Assembly: GCF_042646065.1 (NCBI RefSeq)
Contig: NZ_JBHRTA010000027.1
Span: 1 to 64,000, forward strand
Direction of reading: 5' to 3'
Source of the DNA: Parapedobacter deserti
GTDB taxonomy: Bacteria > Bacteroidota > Bacteroidia > Sphingobacteriales > Sphingobacteriaceae
Length of the DNA stretch: 64,000 nucleotides
The notes under the pieces are model-generated. The model saw nothing but the letters and a program-made list of their open reading frames with translations, was not told where the DNA came from and did not search any database. The position numbers were made by a program, and so were the translations under genes. Shown here in pieces: positions 51,783 through 62,400 of this stretch (the stretch's first letter is position 1; every line of letters starts with the position of its first letter).

Positions 51783-52377
51783 GAAAAATAGCGTTGCCTT
51801 GTTTTTGATGCTCGCCGTAGCGATCTGGGCCCACGGCCAGCCTACGGACCGGCGAGACACGGTGCCGATCGTACCGCGAAGCAGTTGGGAGGCCCAGCCC
51901 GCGAAGCCGTTTAAGCAACACGTACCGGTGCAGATTACGGTTCACCACGAAGGGGGAAAGCGGTTGATGCCGTCGGATGATGCCAGGCAGCGACTGAACA
52001 ATATCCAGCGCTGGTGCATGGGGCCCGACCGCAATTGGGCTGATATACCCTACCACCTCTTGATTGCCGCCGATGGAACGGTATACGAAGGGCGGAATCC
52101 GCTGACCATGGGGGAAACGAATACCGACTATGATCCCACAGGGCACCTGCTCATCTGTTTTCTGGGAAATTACAACGAGCAACAGCTGGACGAGAAGCTC
52201 CTGCAGGTACTGATCGACCTGTTGGTTGACTCGTGCATAAAATATAAGATATCACCCACGGCTATCTCCACCCACCGCGACCATAGCCAGCAAACAGCCT
52301 GCCCGGGGGAGGATATCTATGCGTACTTCAAAAGTGGCTATGTGGTCGATGAAGTGAAGGAGCGGATGGACAATTGA
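51781..52377 (+). CDS. Secreted N-acetylmuramoyl-L-alanine amidase (Amidase_2/PGRP type)
   Basis: 198 residues with a signal peptide (VALFLMLAVAIWAHGQ). Zinc ligands are H55 in VHHEGG, H165 in STHRDHSQ and C174 in TACPG; YH at 91-92 is the catalytic region. It would cut the amide bond between muramic acid and the stem peptide in the periplasm. The 3' end overlaps the convergent sigma gene by 40 bases. Confidence 0.9.
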   Translation: MKNSVALFLMLAVAIWAHGQPTDRRDTVPIVPRSSWEAQPAKPFKQHVPVQITVHHEGGKRLMPSDDARQRLNNIQRWCMGPDRNWADIPYHLLIAADGTVYEGRNPLTMGETNTDYDPTGHLLICFLGNYNEQQLDEKLLQVLIDLLVDSCIKYKISPTAISTHRDHSQQTACPGEDIYAYFKSGYVVDEVKERMDN

Positions 52378-53582
52378 TGGCGTATCATTTCCTTTTCGGT
52401 GTCTGTCTTGCAAAGGTGAAGCGCCCTTGTCAAAAACTCGGTGGTTTTAGTTGCATCAACGGGTTTATAAAGCTCCGCTAACAGGATGTAATAGAAATGA
52501 TTGGTATGCAGGCCGAGCTGCTCGGCCTCTGGTATGGCAGCCCGGTTTCCATGCACCTTTGAAAATGCCCATATTCGGTTTAACGCTACAACCGGAGCGG
52601 GTTTTACCAGTAACAAAGCATCATACAACTTCAATATGCAGGTCCACTTATCGGGGTGGGTATTGTCAACGGTATGCCAATAAGCGATGCTTGCTTCGAT
52701 GTAATACGGTGACGAGATATCCCATTGGGATGCCTGCTGCAGATAATAAAATCCTTTTTCGATGAATTCCGTATCCCAGCGGGCGCGGTCTTGATCGTTA
52801 TATAAAACGGTATCGCCATTTCCCGAACGTCTCGCGTCTAACCGGGAGGCGTGAAAGCACATCAACGACATCAACGAATTGGTTGTGTGGTTGTTTGTAA
52901 GCCGGTTATCTAATAATAAATAGGCCAAGTTGAATGCCTCAACGCAAAGTTCTTTTCGAATAATGGAATTGTTGCTTTCCGAATAATAGCCCTCACTGAA
53001 CAACAGGTAGATCGTTTGGACCACACTGTCGAGTCGTTTGTGGATTTCATGTTCATCGGGCATTTCGAGCTTGATCTTGGCGGCATAGAGTTTTTCTTTT
53101 GCCCGCTGCAAGCGCTTATGTATGGTTTCTTTGTTGGATAGAAAAGCGTCTGCTATTTCACCTAATCCTAAACCGCAAAGTATGCGTAACGCCAGGCAAA
53201 TTTGGGCTTCCGTTGAAATGGCCGGATGACACAGCGCAAAAAGCATTTGCAGTTGGCTGTCCGAGATGTTTTTGTCCGAAAAGTCGATCGAGGTCTCATC
53301 AAATCGATGGGTATTGGCTAATTGCTCGCTTACGATTTTGTGGAGTGTATGTTTTCGTGTCAGGTGGTTTTTCAATTTGTTTTTCGCTACGGTATAAAGC
53401 CAGGCGGTGGGGTTTGGGGGCAGCCCTTTGTATGGCCAGGTATTCAGTGCTGATAGAAACGTTTCGCTGACCACATCTTCGGCGGTTTCCAGGTATTCCA
53501 TACCGAAGGTTTTGCTGAGAACAGCCACCATTTTACCATATTCGGTTTTGAACAGGTGCGGAATGATATCGGTCTTATCCAT
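52338..53582 (-). CDS. ECF42-type sigma factor with TPR-like C-terminal extension (DUF6596)
   Basis: 414 residues. Region 2 is LFKTEYGKMVAVLSKTFGME and AEDVVSETFLSALNTWP; region 4 is ALRILCGLGLGEIADAFLSN then ETIHKRLQRAKEKLYAAKIK. A long helical domain follows (LCVEAFNLAYLLLDNRLTNN, YYLQQASQWDISSPYYIEAS, ALNRIWAFSKVHGNRAAIPE), as in ECF42/DUF6596 proteins, which control their regulon through this C-terminal part rather than a classic anti-sigma factor. The YCII-type gene upstream on the same strand is the usual partner. Confidence 0.92.
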   Translation of the reverse strand: MDKTDIIPHLFKTEYGKMVAVLSKTFGMEYLETAEDVVSETFLSALNTWPYKGLPPNPTAWLYTVAKNKLKNHLTRKHTLHKIVSEQLANTHRFDETSIDFSDKNISDSQLQMLFALCHPAISTEAQICLALRILCGLGLGEIADAFLSNKETIHKRLQRAKEKLYAAKIKLEMPDEHEIHKRLDSVVQTIYLLFSEGYYSESNNSIIRKELCVEAFNLAYLLLDNRLTNNHTTNSLMSLMCFHASRLDARRSGNGDTVLYNDQDRARWDTEFIEKGFYYLQQASQWDISSPYYIEASIAYWHTVDNTHPDKWTCILKLYDALLLVKPAPVVALNRIWAFSKVHGNRAAIPEAEQLGLHTNHFYYILLAELYKPVDATKTTEFLTRALHLCKTDTEKEMIRHQLSIRSFTSSTT

Positions 53583-53628
53583 TTTTTTAACGAATAAGCT
53601 CCCGAAGAATCGGGAGCTTACTTTGGCT

Positions 53629-53970
53629 TTAATGGGTTACGATTTGACGGACTTCTACCGTATTGCCCTCTCCTTGTAGAATGGGTGCGCCTTTGGCAAA
53701 TTCAGCGGCTTCGTCTGCCGATTCCGCTTTGACGACAATGTAGCCGCCGAGCGTTTCTTTGATGTCGCCAAAGGGACCATTGGTTACGAATTTTTGGTGA
53801 TTGACGACTTTGGCGTCGTCAAATAACAGCCCGGTACCGCCCACAAATTTGTTTTTTGCAGCAATGCTATCCACCCACTCCATTTGTTGTTTCATCCAGT
53901 GCTGCATTTGCTCGGGTGAAACCTTTCCGTTCATGTTCTCGTGCCTGAAAAGAAGAATGTACTCTTTCAT
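53629..53970 (-). CDS. YCII-related (DGPF) protein
   Basis: 113 residues: MKEYILLFRHENMNGKVSPE ... VTNGPFGDIKETLGGYIVVK. The last segment is the DGPF-type motif. YCII-related proteins are ferredoxin-like small enzymes of uncertain role, regularly encoded beside ECF42 sigma factors, as here (46 bases before the sigma gene). Confidence 0.92.
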   Translation of the reverse strand: MKEYILLFRHENMNGKVSPEQMQHWMKQQMEWVDSIAAKNKFVGGTGLLFDDAKVVNHQKFVTNGPFGDIKETLGGYIVVKAESADEAAEFAKGAPILQGEGNTVEVRQIVTH

Positions 53971-54230
53971 TTTGTTGTTGTTAAATGGTTACGTATTGTT
54001 TGAACTACACCCCAATAACAATTTGCTCCCGTCGAAAGGGACACTCAAACATAAGATTTTTTTATTGTTGTCACCGTATTAGTCTGCGGTCTTGCTGACC
54101 TTCGGTTCGCGGAGTATTTCGGGGGAGTGACTGTGTGATTTTCCCTTGTTCTTGGAAAGGCGTTGCCCGTATAGTGGGCAATCGGTTCAACCAATGTATA
54201 ATGTGGAGGAGGAACCGGGCTTACATTTCA

Positions 54231-54260
54231 TTTTGTCTTAATATTCGAATGCTAGCTTTG
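54231..54260 (+). promoter_or_regulatory. Bacteroidetes-type promoter
   Basis: TTTTG (54231-54235) and TAGCTTTG (54253-54260, exact TAnnTTTG) are 17 bases apart, 22 bases before the ATG of the sigma remnant. It now stands in front of the fused remnant and the glycerophosphodiesterase gene. Confidence 0.65.
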
Positions 54261-54282
54261 CGGTGATTTTGATCGGCAGGAT

Positions 54283-54687
54283 ATGGAAATCGACAGTGAA
54301 ACCCTTTGTGCTATTGCCGAGTCGCTGCATATGGGCGATGAAAGCGTCTTAAAGCAGCTGTTCGAATTGCTGTATGATCGTTTGCTGTATTTTGCGAATC
54401 AATATGTTAGCCAGATAACCGTGGCCGAGGATGCCGTGGCCGATTACATCGAACATGATCACGAGGTTCGAGCTGGCGGCGAAAACCGGCGGTTTTTCGA
54501 CTTGGTGCGCTGGGACCGCCTTGGATGGGTAGACACCGCTGAACTATTGGAAGACCCTGACGCGGTGTAACACGCAGACTTCGGACGGATAAACTTCCAG
54601 CGGCCGAGGAATTATTTCCTCCCGCTGCCGCAGATCAAAATTGACAAAAGTTACGGTGTGCTAGTTCAGAATCCGCTATATCTATGA
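54283..54687 (+). pseudogene. Deletion scar: ECF sigma N-terminus fused to a SusD C-terminus
   Basis: The first ~55 codons are a sigma-70 ECF N-terminus: IAESLHMGDESVLKQLFELL, YDRLLYFANQYVSQITVAED, AVADYI. From about 54450 the frame becomes the C-terminal end of a SusD protein: EVRAGGENRRFFDLVRWDRL. A TAA stop (54568-54570) follows, but the same frame continues as HADFGRINFQRPRNYFLPLP, QIKIDKSYGVLVQNPLYL, which is the normal SusD end, stopping at 54687. A deletion of a whole sigma/FecR/SusC/SusD block between two genes explains this. The final TGA overlaps the next gene's ATG, as in the original operon. Confidence 0.87.
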
Positions 54688-55460
54688 ACGTAAAAACCCA
54701 TTTCCTTTGCCTGCTTCTCCTGTGTGCGGCAGTGCCGCTGCTACAGGCGCAGCATGCGCCATACCGCCTCATCGCCCACCGCGGCGGTGTGGTCAACGAC
54801 ACGCTGGAAGAAAACAGCCTCCCGTCGCTGGTTGCCGCAGCCGCCCGCGATTATTATATGGTCGAGCTGGACGTGCGGATGACCCGCGACTCGGTCTTAG
54901 TAGCCCATCACGACCGGCATCTGAAGCGGTATTTCAACAGTGATCGGGAGGTTGGCGAGATGACCTGGCCCGAACTCCACGCGTTGGTTTCAGTCCGTGG
55001 CAACCGCGTGCAGCGATTGGAGACCCTATTGGATACCTGCAGGCGTTACGGCATGCAGGTGATGATCGACTGGAAGATCCGCGGCGATGACCTGCGGCCA
55101 TGCCGCGCCCTGGTCAGCATGCTCGAGGCGCGGTCCCTGCGCGATTCGGCGCTAATCATCCCTTCCGCAGCCGTCACCGACTTCTTCCGGGGCAAGATTA
55201 GGCTCAGCTGTACCCGGCAGCAGATCGAAACCTACCAACAGCGGGCGGACTACCATCCGTCTCATTACTACCTGTTTGCCAACCCCACCGCGGAAGACCT
55301 CCGGTGGGCAACCGCCCAGGGCGTGATGGTGGTAGGGGTGTTGAACGCCAGGACTAATCAGACAACAGCACACTACCGCGGGGTAGCTGAACACCTCAAG
55401 TCGCTGGGCGTCCGGTACGTCCAGCTGGATAGTCAGTTTGATCGACTTTTTATAAAGTAA
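54684..55460 (+). CDS. Secreted glycerophosphodiester phosphodiesterase family protein
   Basis: 258 residues with a signal peptide ending LLQAQ (about 23). GDPD motifs are AHRGG (31-35), LEENS (41-45), ELDVRMT (61-67) with metal-binding Glu and Asp, and AHHD (74-77). The late part is shortened compared with many GDPDs, but WKIRGDD keeps a probable acid. It overlaps the SusD remnant by ATGA, so it was the last gene of a lost SusC/SusD locus and now follows only the sigma promoter and scar. It would cleave glycerophosphodiesters outside the inner membrane. Confidence 0.9.
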   Translation: MNVKTHFLCLLLLCAAVPLLQAQHAPYRLIAHRGGVVNDTLEENSLPSLVAAAARDYYMVELDVRMTRDSVLVAHHDRHLKRYFNSDREVGEMTWPELHALVSVRGNRVQRLETLLDTCRRYGMQVMIDWKIRGDDLRPCRALVSMLEARSLRDSALIIPSAAVTDFFRGKIRLSCTRQQIETYQQRADYHPSHYYLFANPTAEDLRWATAQGVMVVGVLNARTNQTTAHYRGVAEHLKSLGVRYVQLDSQFDRLFIK

Positions 55461-55576
55461 CCGGTAGCGGAGTACCTTTTGAATCCGCAACTCAAGTTGG
55501 CGTGGGTGCAGTAAAAAACTTTCCGGTGCTTTCCATGGCAAACAGCAATGACTGAAGATAAAATACAGTTTGCATA

Positions 55577-56179
55577 CTATTGTCCATTAAAATGTGTGTG
55601 GAGATGTTGCCGGTATTGTACGCTGTAATTTTCGATCCGTTCAGAAGTGGCGTTTTTTTCGAGGTCGTGAAAGTGGAATCCGGGAATACGTGCCATGCCG
55701 GTAAACTGGTTCATTTTATGGAAACCGAAAAGCACGCCGTCATCCACAGAGGTCTGATCGAAAAACTCACCCGCTAGCGTAAAGGCAGTGTCCGGCGCAT
55801 TCCAGCTGGTAGTCACCATGTAGGTTTTGCCATGCATCAGTCCGCCGGTACCGTAGTTGATCGCGGGGTCTTTCCGCGAGCGCCCGTCACTGGCATAAAT
55901 GCCGTTGTTATGCCCTGCGGTAAATACCTCGTCTATGTACCGTTTCAGCCGGTTCGGTACCTGGAACCACCAGATAGGGGTATGATAGATGATGGTATCT
56001 GCCCACTTGAAGTGCGCTGCCTCGGCAATCGGATCATAGTCATCATTGATATCGGTAATGCGGACGTCGTATCCACGCTCCCTGAGCAGGGCGGCGGTCC
56101 ATTGAGTAAGCGTTGTATTGAATGCCCCGCCGGAATGAGCAAAGTGCTGCCCACCGTTTATGATAAATACTTTTTTCAT
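55577..56179 (-). CDS. mdaB: MdaB-like NAD(P)H quinone reductase (flavodoxin fold)
   Basis: 200 residues. The N-terminal motif KKVFIINGGQHFAHSGGAFN is the FMN-binding start of MdaB. HTPIWWFQVPNRLKRYIDEV and YGTGGLMHGKTYMVTTSWNA are further family blocks. It carries out two-electron quinone reduction, giving protection from semiquinones. It is divergent from a LysR-type regulator, which probably controls it. Confidence 0.9.
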   Translation of the reverse strand: MKKVFIINGGQHFAHSGGAFNTTLTQWTAALLRERGYDVRITDINDDYDPIAEAAHFKWADTIIYHTPIWWFQVPNRLKRYIDEVFTAGHNNGIYASDGRSRKDPAINYGTGGLMHGKTYMVTTSWNAPDTAFTLAGEFFDQTSVDDGVLFGFHKMNQFTGMARIPGFHFHDLEKNATSERIENYSVQYRQHLHTHFNGQ

Positions 56180-56265
56180 GCTTGATGTCTTTATAATGCT
56201 TTATGTCTTTACAAACTGATGCAAAGATGGGTAAGTAATGTCTATTATTAAAATAACTTAAATTG

Positions 56266-56273
56266 TATATTTG
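56266..56273 (+). promoter_or_regulatory. -7 element of the LysR gene
   Basis: TATATTTG (TAnnTTTG) lies 19 bases before the ATG at 56293. This supports that start over an in-frame ATG at 56263, which would precede the transcription start. Confidence 0.55.
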
Positions 56274-56292
56274 TATCATAATAATTATAGAT

Positions 56293-57198
56293 ATGCAATT
56301 GAATCTGGAATGGTTTCGCACCTTTAAGGCGATCTACGAAACAGGAACCCTTTCCGCCGCAGCGCAGGAACTGTACGTTTCCCAACCGGGCGTAAGCCTG
56401 CACCTCAATTCGCTGGAGGCTTATACCGGCAGCAAACTGTTTGACCGAGCCGCCCGTCGCATGGTGCCCACCGAAAAAGGTAAAATGCTTTATAATGTTA
56501 TCCTGGAGCCGCTGCGCAAATTGGAAGCGGCCGAACAGTTTTTCCACAAACGTGCGCAGTCCGAACGGCCGACGATCAGCGTAGGCATGTGTTTCGAAAC
56601 GTTCCAGTATACGCTGGAGGAGCATATCGCCAGCCTGCCGTTTAACCTGATCATTAAATTCGGGGAATATCCGCAGATGCAAAGGGACCTGGACAACGGT
56701 TTGCTGGATCTGATCATTACCCCGCAGAAAGGAAGCCAGAAAAACCTGCAGTATGTACCATTTTCAAAGGAACGTATCATCCTGGTCGCCGGTAGTGATA
56801 CGGATACCGCCCCGGTGGAGGTGCTGCTGGAAGATAGCCGGTGGCCGGAGGTTGCCGAATACCTCAAGCACCAGCTGTGGTACAGCACGGCGGCTGATAT
56901 GGAACACCTGAAAACTTTTTGGTTAAAGAATTTCGGCGAGCATCCCGATTTCCGCCCGAACTACATCGTGCCGAATATCTGCTCTATCATCCGGTGTCTG
57001 AGCGCCGGCACGGGCTTTTCCATCATCCCGGAGTTCCTCTGCCGGGAGGCGATCGATGCCGGACAGATCAAGTGGATATGGTCTGGCGACGTGCCGGTGG
57101 AGAATATCCTGTATTTCGGTACAAGGAAGAAAACAATGTACGAGAACGAGCTGAGCATGCTGGAAAAATTATTCCGCGAAAAATGGGAGAACACTTAG
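56293..57198 (+). CDS. LysR family transcriptional regulator
   Basis: 301 residues from ATG 56293 (MQLNLEWFRTFKAIYETGTL). The winged HTH is SAAAQELYVSQPGVSLHLNS then LEAYTGSKLFDRAARRMVPT. A periplasmic-binding-like effector domain follows. It shares a 113-base divergent promoter with mdaB. LysR-MdaB pairs usually respond to electrophiles or quinones; the exact inducer here is unknown. Confidence 0.92.
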   Translation: MQLNLEWFRTFKAIYETGTLSAAAQELYVSQPGVSLHLNSLEAYTGSKLFDRAARRMVPTEKGKMLYNVILEPLRKLEAAEQFFHKRAQSERPTISVGMCFETFQYTLEEHIASLPFNLIIKFGEYPQMQRDLDNGLLDLIITPQKGSQKNLQYVPFSKERIILVAGSDTDTAPVEVLLEDSRWPEVAEYLKHQLWYSTAADMEHLKTFWLKNFGEHPDFRPNYIVPNICSIIRCLSAGTGFSIIPEFLCREAIDAGQIKWIWSGDVPVENILYFGTRKKTMYENELSMLEKLFREKWENT

Positions 57199-57368
57199 CG
57201 TCAGGGCCTGCAGAAATCCCGAAGCTGGAAAATATTTGCGCAGCAAGAATCCTCGCCTTTTCCGATGGATGTGGCGTGTGCCGACGTGTTAATGAAGCTT
57301 CCTGTTTATACTTCGTTGGCTTGCGCTTCTCTGCCAGTTACCGGCTTTTTCAACTGGTATAAGACAAC

Positions 57369-57953
57369 TTAAAATATCGTATACAATAGGGAAAGTGCTT
57401 TTTTGAGTTTGGTAACGCAAAGGTGTACCTGGTTTTGAACCGTCTTGCGTGAAATGCCCAGCTTATCGGCAATTTCTTTGGTGGTAAGGTCATCGCGAAA
57501 GCGCATGTGATAAATTTCCTGTTGCGCTGGCGTAAATCGGTCGATGAGCTCATCGTGAATTGATAACAGTTCCTGGTAAAGAAGCGAATGGTCCGTGGCT
57601 GTATCGGCTTCTTGGAGCTCAGCCAAGGTGGCCGTTAGCGGCGTTTTCCGCTGTTCAGCCTTGATCCAGTTGAGTACGCCATTCTTTACGGCAATAAAGA
57701 GGTAACTTCGGATGTTGGTGATTTGGAGCGACTGACGCTTTTCCCAAAGACGAAGAAAAAGCCCTTGGGTGATGTCTTCGGCCAGATTGAGATCTTTCGT
57801 ACGGGCGTAGGCGAGCTCAAAAACATACGCCCAATATTTTTCGTAAAGGCGATCAAACGAAGCATGGCAGCTTGCGGTTTGAATCAGGTGCCATAGCCGC
57901 TTGTCTTCGTCGTCCGTTGATCTATCGAAAGCCATCCTTGCAAAACTGTCCAT
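57369..57953 (-). CDS. ECF RNA polymerase sigma factor (divergent, SusCD-associated)
   Basis: 194 residues from ATG 57953 (MDSFARMAFDRSTDDEDKRL). Region 2 is FDRLYEKYWAYVFELAYART and AEDITQGLFLRLWEKRQS; region 4 is FTPAQQEIYHMRFRDDLTTK then EIADKLGISRKTVQNQVHLC. It is divergent from FecR/SusC/SusD to the right, unlike the other two loci, where sigma leads the operon. A TTG 24 bases upstream would add a short non-conserved leader. Confidence 0.9.
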   Translation of the reverse strand: MDSFARMAFDRSTDDEDKRLWHLIQTASCHASFDRLYEKYWAYVFELAYARTKDLNLAEDITQGLFLRLWEKRQSLQITNIRSYLFIAVKNGVLNWIKAEQRKTPLTATLAELQEADTATDHSLLYQELLSIHDELIDRFTPAQQEIYHMRFRDDLTTKEIADKLGISRKTVQNQVHLCVTKLKKALSLLYTIF

Positions 57954-58147
57954 CGCGCTTATACTTGCTGTTAACAAGATGTTAAGAAACCAAACTTAGT
58001 TTCCGCGTGCCGCGGCGGATTACAACCAAGTGTGTGCAATGACAAATGTTGAGTTATTCGGATGCAAATTTTTTGCTGGCTGAAAAAAAGTAAGAAAGTC
58101 ATGGGAGATTTTCGCATCGCGCTGTCTTTATATAAAAACAAGAATTT

Positions 58148-59287
58148 ATGCGCCCCGACCAGCGATTCATACGCATCCTGAAGCAGTTCCTGACCGGCTA
58201 TCGCCTGGATGAAGAGGAATTTCGACGTGTGCACGGCGAAAGTGAACGCATACTGCCGACATTGCCCGATGCGGACAGAATCGAATTGAAGCGTCGGATG
58301 AAAGCACACATCGATGCCGGGATATCAACAGCTGCACGCCCTGTAAGACGGCTTAGACACTGGTATTATGCGGCAGCTTCCATTGCATTGCTCTGCTGCC
58401 TGGCGGGAGCGTGGTGGTTGGCTGCAAGCGATTGGCCAAAGGAAGTGGCTCCCGTGACTGCCGTATTGGCCGACCTGGAACCGGGTAATGACCGCGCGCA
58501 ACTGATCCTAGCCGACGGCAGGGCGATCCTGCTGGATGAACAGCGACAGGGGCTGCTGGCGACCCAAGATGGCGTGCAGATCCGTAAGGACAAGGAAGGT
58601 TCAATCGTGTACTCGGGGCAGCAACCGGCAGGTGAAAGCGCCCTTAACCAGTTGGTGGTACCCCGTGGAGGACGCTATGCCATTACGTTGCCAGATGGTA
58701 CGCGTGTATGGCTCAACGCCGATTCTAGGTTGACGTACCCAGCCAGTTTCCACGGTGCTAAACGTGAGGTGGAGCTCATAGGCGAAGGCTACTTTGAAGT
58801 GGCACATGATGCAGACTGCCCCTTTGTCGTAAACGTGCGGGATGCGGTAGTAAATGTGCTGGGTACCCGGTTCAACATCCGGGCGTATGATGACCTGCCA
58901 CTGGAAACGGCGCTTTTGGAGGGCTCCGTGGCCTTCAACCGCGGTGCGGCAAGCCGCGTGCTGAAACCCGGTGACCAGGCCGTTGCAGGCGTGGATGGTT
59001 CATTTGCCGTCGTGCCGGCTAACCTGGAAAAAGTAATGGCGTGGCAAAAGGGGTATTTTTATTTCGAAGATACCCCGATCCGGAATATCATGGATGAATT
59101 GGCCAGGTGGTACGATGCGGAGGTCGACTATAAGGGCGACTTCGGTGACCTCACCTTCGGCGGAATGGTGTCTAAGGCTGAGCGTATATCCACTATTCTG
59201 AACATTATGGAACGGACAGACCAGCTGCGGTTCCAAATCGAACAATCAACAGGAAAAGGAAGGAGGATCACCGTGCTGAAAAAATAA
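58148..59287 (+). CDS. FecR family anti-sigma factor
   Basis: 379 residues. The cytoplasmic part is FIRILKQFLTGYRLDEEEFR. The transmembrane helix is YYAAASIALLCCLAGAWWLA (about 73-92). The periplasmic region begins VLADLEPGNDRAQLILADGR. The FecR domain is TLPDGTRVWLNADSRLTYPA, LIGEGYFEVAHDADCPFVVN, VLGTRFNIRAYDDL. The C-terminus is FYFEDTPIRNIMDELARWYD. It heads the SusC/SusD operon and regulates the divergent sigma gene. Its divergent spacing to sigma is 194 bases. Confidence 0.93.
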   Translation: MRPDQRFIRILKQFLTGYRLDEEEFRRVHGESERILPTLPDADRIELKRRMKAHIDAGISTAARPVRRLRHWYYAAASIALLCCLAGAWWLAASDWPKEVAPVTAVLADLEPGNDRAQLILADGRAILLDEQRQGLLATQDGVQIRKDKEGSIVYSGQQPAGESALNQLVVPRGGRYAITLPDGTRVWLNADSRLTYPASFHGAKREVELIGEGYFEVAHDADCPFVVNVRDAVVNVLGTRFNIRAYDDLPLETALLEGSVAFNRGAASRVLKPGDQAVAGVDGSFAVVPANLEKVMAWQKGYFYFEDTPIRNIMDELARWYDAEVDYKGDFGDLTFGGMVSKAERISTILNIMERTDQLRFQIEQSTGKGRRITVLKK

Positions 59288-59405
59288 CCACACGTGGGGA
59301 ACTTACCAAAAAACCCGGAAGCGTTGGCGCGCCCCCGGGCAGATGCTTGGAAGTTTCCTTAAATCGATTGCGAACAATTTTATTCCACTTCAAACATCCA
59401 AAGAT

Positions 59406-62400
59406 ATGAATTTATATTCATTCGGTACGCGACACGATACCCTACCGCTGTACCGAAAATGCTTACTAATCATGAAAGCTACAATAGTTTTTGTTTTAGT
59501 CGCCGTGCTGCAGGTTACTGCCCGCACGCATGCACAACCATTGACGCTCAATGAGCACAACATTCCGTTGCGGCAGCTGATCGAGAAGATACGCCAGCAA
59601 TCGGGGTACGATTTTTTCTACGATGCCAAACTGATCAAGGCAGTACCGCCGGTGACCATCCAAGTGCAAAGTGTGCCGCTGCCTGAGGTGCTTACAGCGA
59701 TTTTTGATGGACAGCCACTTACGTTTTCGATCGCTGACAATGCGGTGGTGATCAAGGCAGCACCACTGACCGGTCCCGCTGCGGCGAAGGCTGTGCAACA
59801 GTCCGTGAGCGGAATGGTGCGCGATGCGGAAGGACAACCCCTGGCCGGGGCGACGGTGCGCCACAAAGGGGGCGACCGTACCGTGATCACTGATGTTAAT
59901 GGGCGGTTTCAGTTCCCGGGGCTTCCGCAGGATGCCGTGCTGACGGTCTCCTACACCGGGTATCTGGCGCAGGAAATTGCCGTATCAGGCGGGGAAACGA
60001 TCGACGTTGTCCTCCAACAACAGGTGATCAGCATGGAAGACGTTGTCGTGGTGGGCTACGGCACGCAGCGCAAAGCGGATGTAACGGGGGCCATCGCCTC
60101 GGTAAGGGGTGCTGAGCTGGCACGGGCACCGGTGGCCAACGTGAGTAGCTCATTGGCGGGGCGCGTGTCAGGTGTGTTGGCGCGAAGCAATTCTGGAGCG
60201 CCGGGCGGCGATGAGGCAACCATCCGGATACGGGGTATCAACACCACGGGAAGTTCGGCGCCGTTAATATTGGTAGATGGCGTACCGATGGACTATAACC
60301 TGCTCAACGTGGATGACATTGAAACCGTGACCGTACTTAAGGATGCCGCGGCTGTGGCGCCTTACGGGCTAGCGGGGGCAAACGGCGTGGTGCTGGTCAC
60401 CACGAAGCGCGGAAAGGCCGGCACCTTTTCCTTCGCCTACAATGGGTACTATGGCTATCAAACCCCAACGGCGATTCCGACATACCTCAATGCGTTTGAT
60501 TACGCGTCTACGCTCAACCGGGCAAATGCCAATGTGGGCAATGCCGAGCCCTTTGATGCCGAGGTATTGGAGTTGTACCGCAATGGCTCCGACCCGGACC
60601 GCTTTCCGAATACGGATTGGGTAGGGCAGCTGGTCCGCAAGCATACGCCGATGACGAAGCATTCCCTGACATTCACCGGAGGTAGCGAGCGTATCCGGTT
60701 TTTTGGAAGCGGTGGCTACCTGGCGCAGGAAGGGGTGGTCGAAACCATCGATTATAACCGCTATAACGTGACGGCCAACGTGGATGCCGATGTGACGAAA
60801 ACCACGAAATTCCTGATCGACGTAAATCTGGTGGCTGGCGCGAGCAATGCGCCGGCCGGTGTGGCGCCGGCATCGCTCTTTTCCACGGCGAAGGAAACAC
60901 CGTCTATCTTCCCGATTCAATACAGCAACGGTCTGCCGGCCCATGCGGTGCTGCCGTCGATTTATGACAGCGGATACGACCGCGAGCGCAATAACGTAAC
61001 CAACCTGCGAGCGGAAATTGAACAGCGGATACCGTTTGCCGACGGGCTCACCTTGCGCGGTGTTTACGCGTACCGAAAGGTGTTCGATACGCGCAAAACG
61101 TGGAGCTTGCCGCTTACCTTCTATGGGCTTGACGGCAATAATGATTTCGTGCCGCTGCAGACCGGTCCTAATTTGCCGACGCTCGAGCAGGGGGTAGATG
61201 AGCGCTACGCCCAGACCATCCAGCTGTATGCGACGTATAAGAAGACGATAGGCCGCCACAACATCGATGGACTCGTGGTCTACGAAAACCGGAAGGGTAC
61301 CGATGGAAGTCTCAGTGCATCACGCATCAATTATACGGTGCCGCTCGACGAGATCGGGCAAGGCAGTAGCGATCGGGCCGATTTCAACAACGACGGCTCG
61401 TCTGCACAGTGGGCACAGGAAGGTTGGGTATACCGGCTAAACTACGCTTTCAACGACCGTTATTTGCTGGGTGTTTCGGGCCGGTATGACGGTCATTACT
61501 ATTTTGCTCCCAGTAAACGCTATGCGTTTTTTCCGGCTTTCTCGGCGGGATGGCGCATATCGGAGGAAAATTTCCTTAAAGATCGGATAGATTGGCTAAG
61601 TGAGCTGAAACTTCGGGCGTCGCACGGTAAATCCGGCAACCTGGCGGGCTCGGCATTCCAATACTTGACGGCCTATGGCATCAAGAGCGGATACGTGTTT
61701 GGCGGTACCAACCCCACTCAGGTGCAGGGCATCTTCGAACGGGCACAGGCCAACCCCAACATCACGTGGGAAACCGCCCTCAAAACCGATGTGGGACTGG
61801 ATGCGCAGTTTTTTCGCAATAAACTTTCAGCCACCTTTGACGTCTTTTTGGAACGCCGGACGGGTATGCTGATGCCGCCGGCTACGACCGTGCCAACTGA
61901 GTACGGCATTGGTATCGCCCAGGTCAACGCGGGCGAAATGGAAAGCCGCGGACTGGAGTTCAGCGTAGACTATAAGCACAATACCAGTGGCGGCTTGGCA
62001 TTTCAGGTGGGGGGTAATTTTTCGTATGCGAGCAATAAAGTCATCCAGACGTTTGAAAATCAGGCGACCTATGACAATCCGAACCGCCGCCGCACGGGCA
62101 GGCCATGGAATACCCGATTCGGGCTGCAGGACGACGGACTATACCAGCAAGCGGATTTCGATGGTGAGGGTAACCTGCGGGATGGGTTGCCCGTGCCGAC
62201 TTACGGACGGGTGTACCCGGGCGATATCAAATATAGCGACCTAAACGGCGATGGCCGCATCGATATCAACGACGAAACGGCTATCGGTAAGCCGCAGTTT
62301 CCGGAAATCATTTACGGAGTCACCACGATGATGGTTTGGAAAGGGTTCGACCTGCACGCGTTGTTTCAGGGAGCGGGCAATGCCAGCCTTTACCTGGCCG

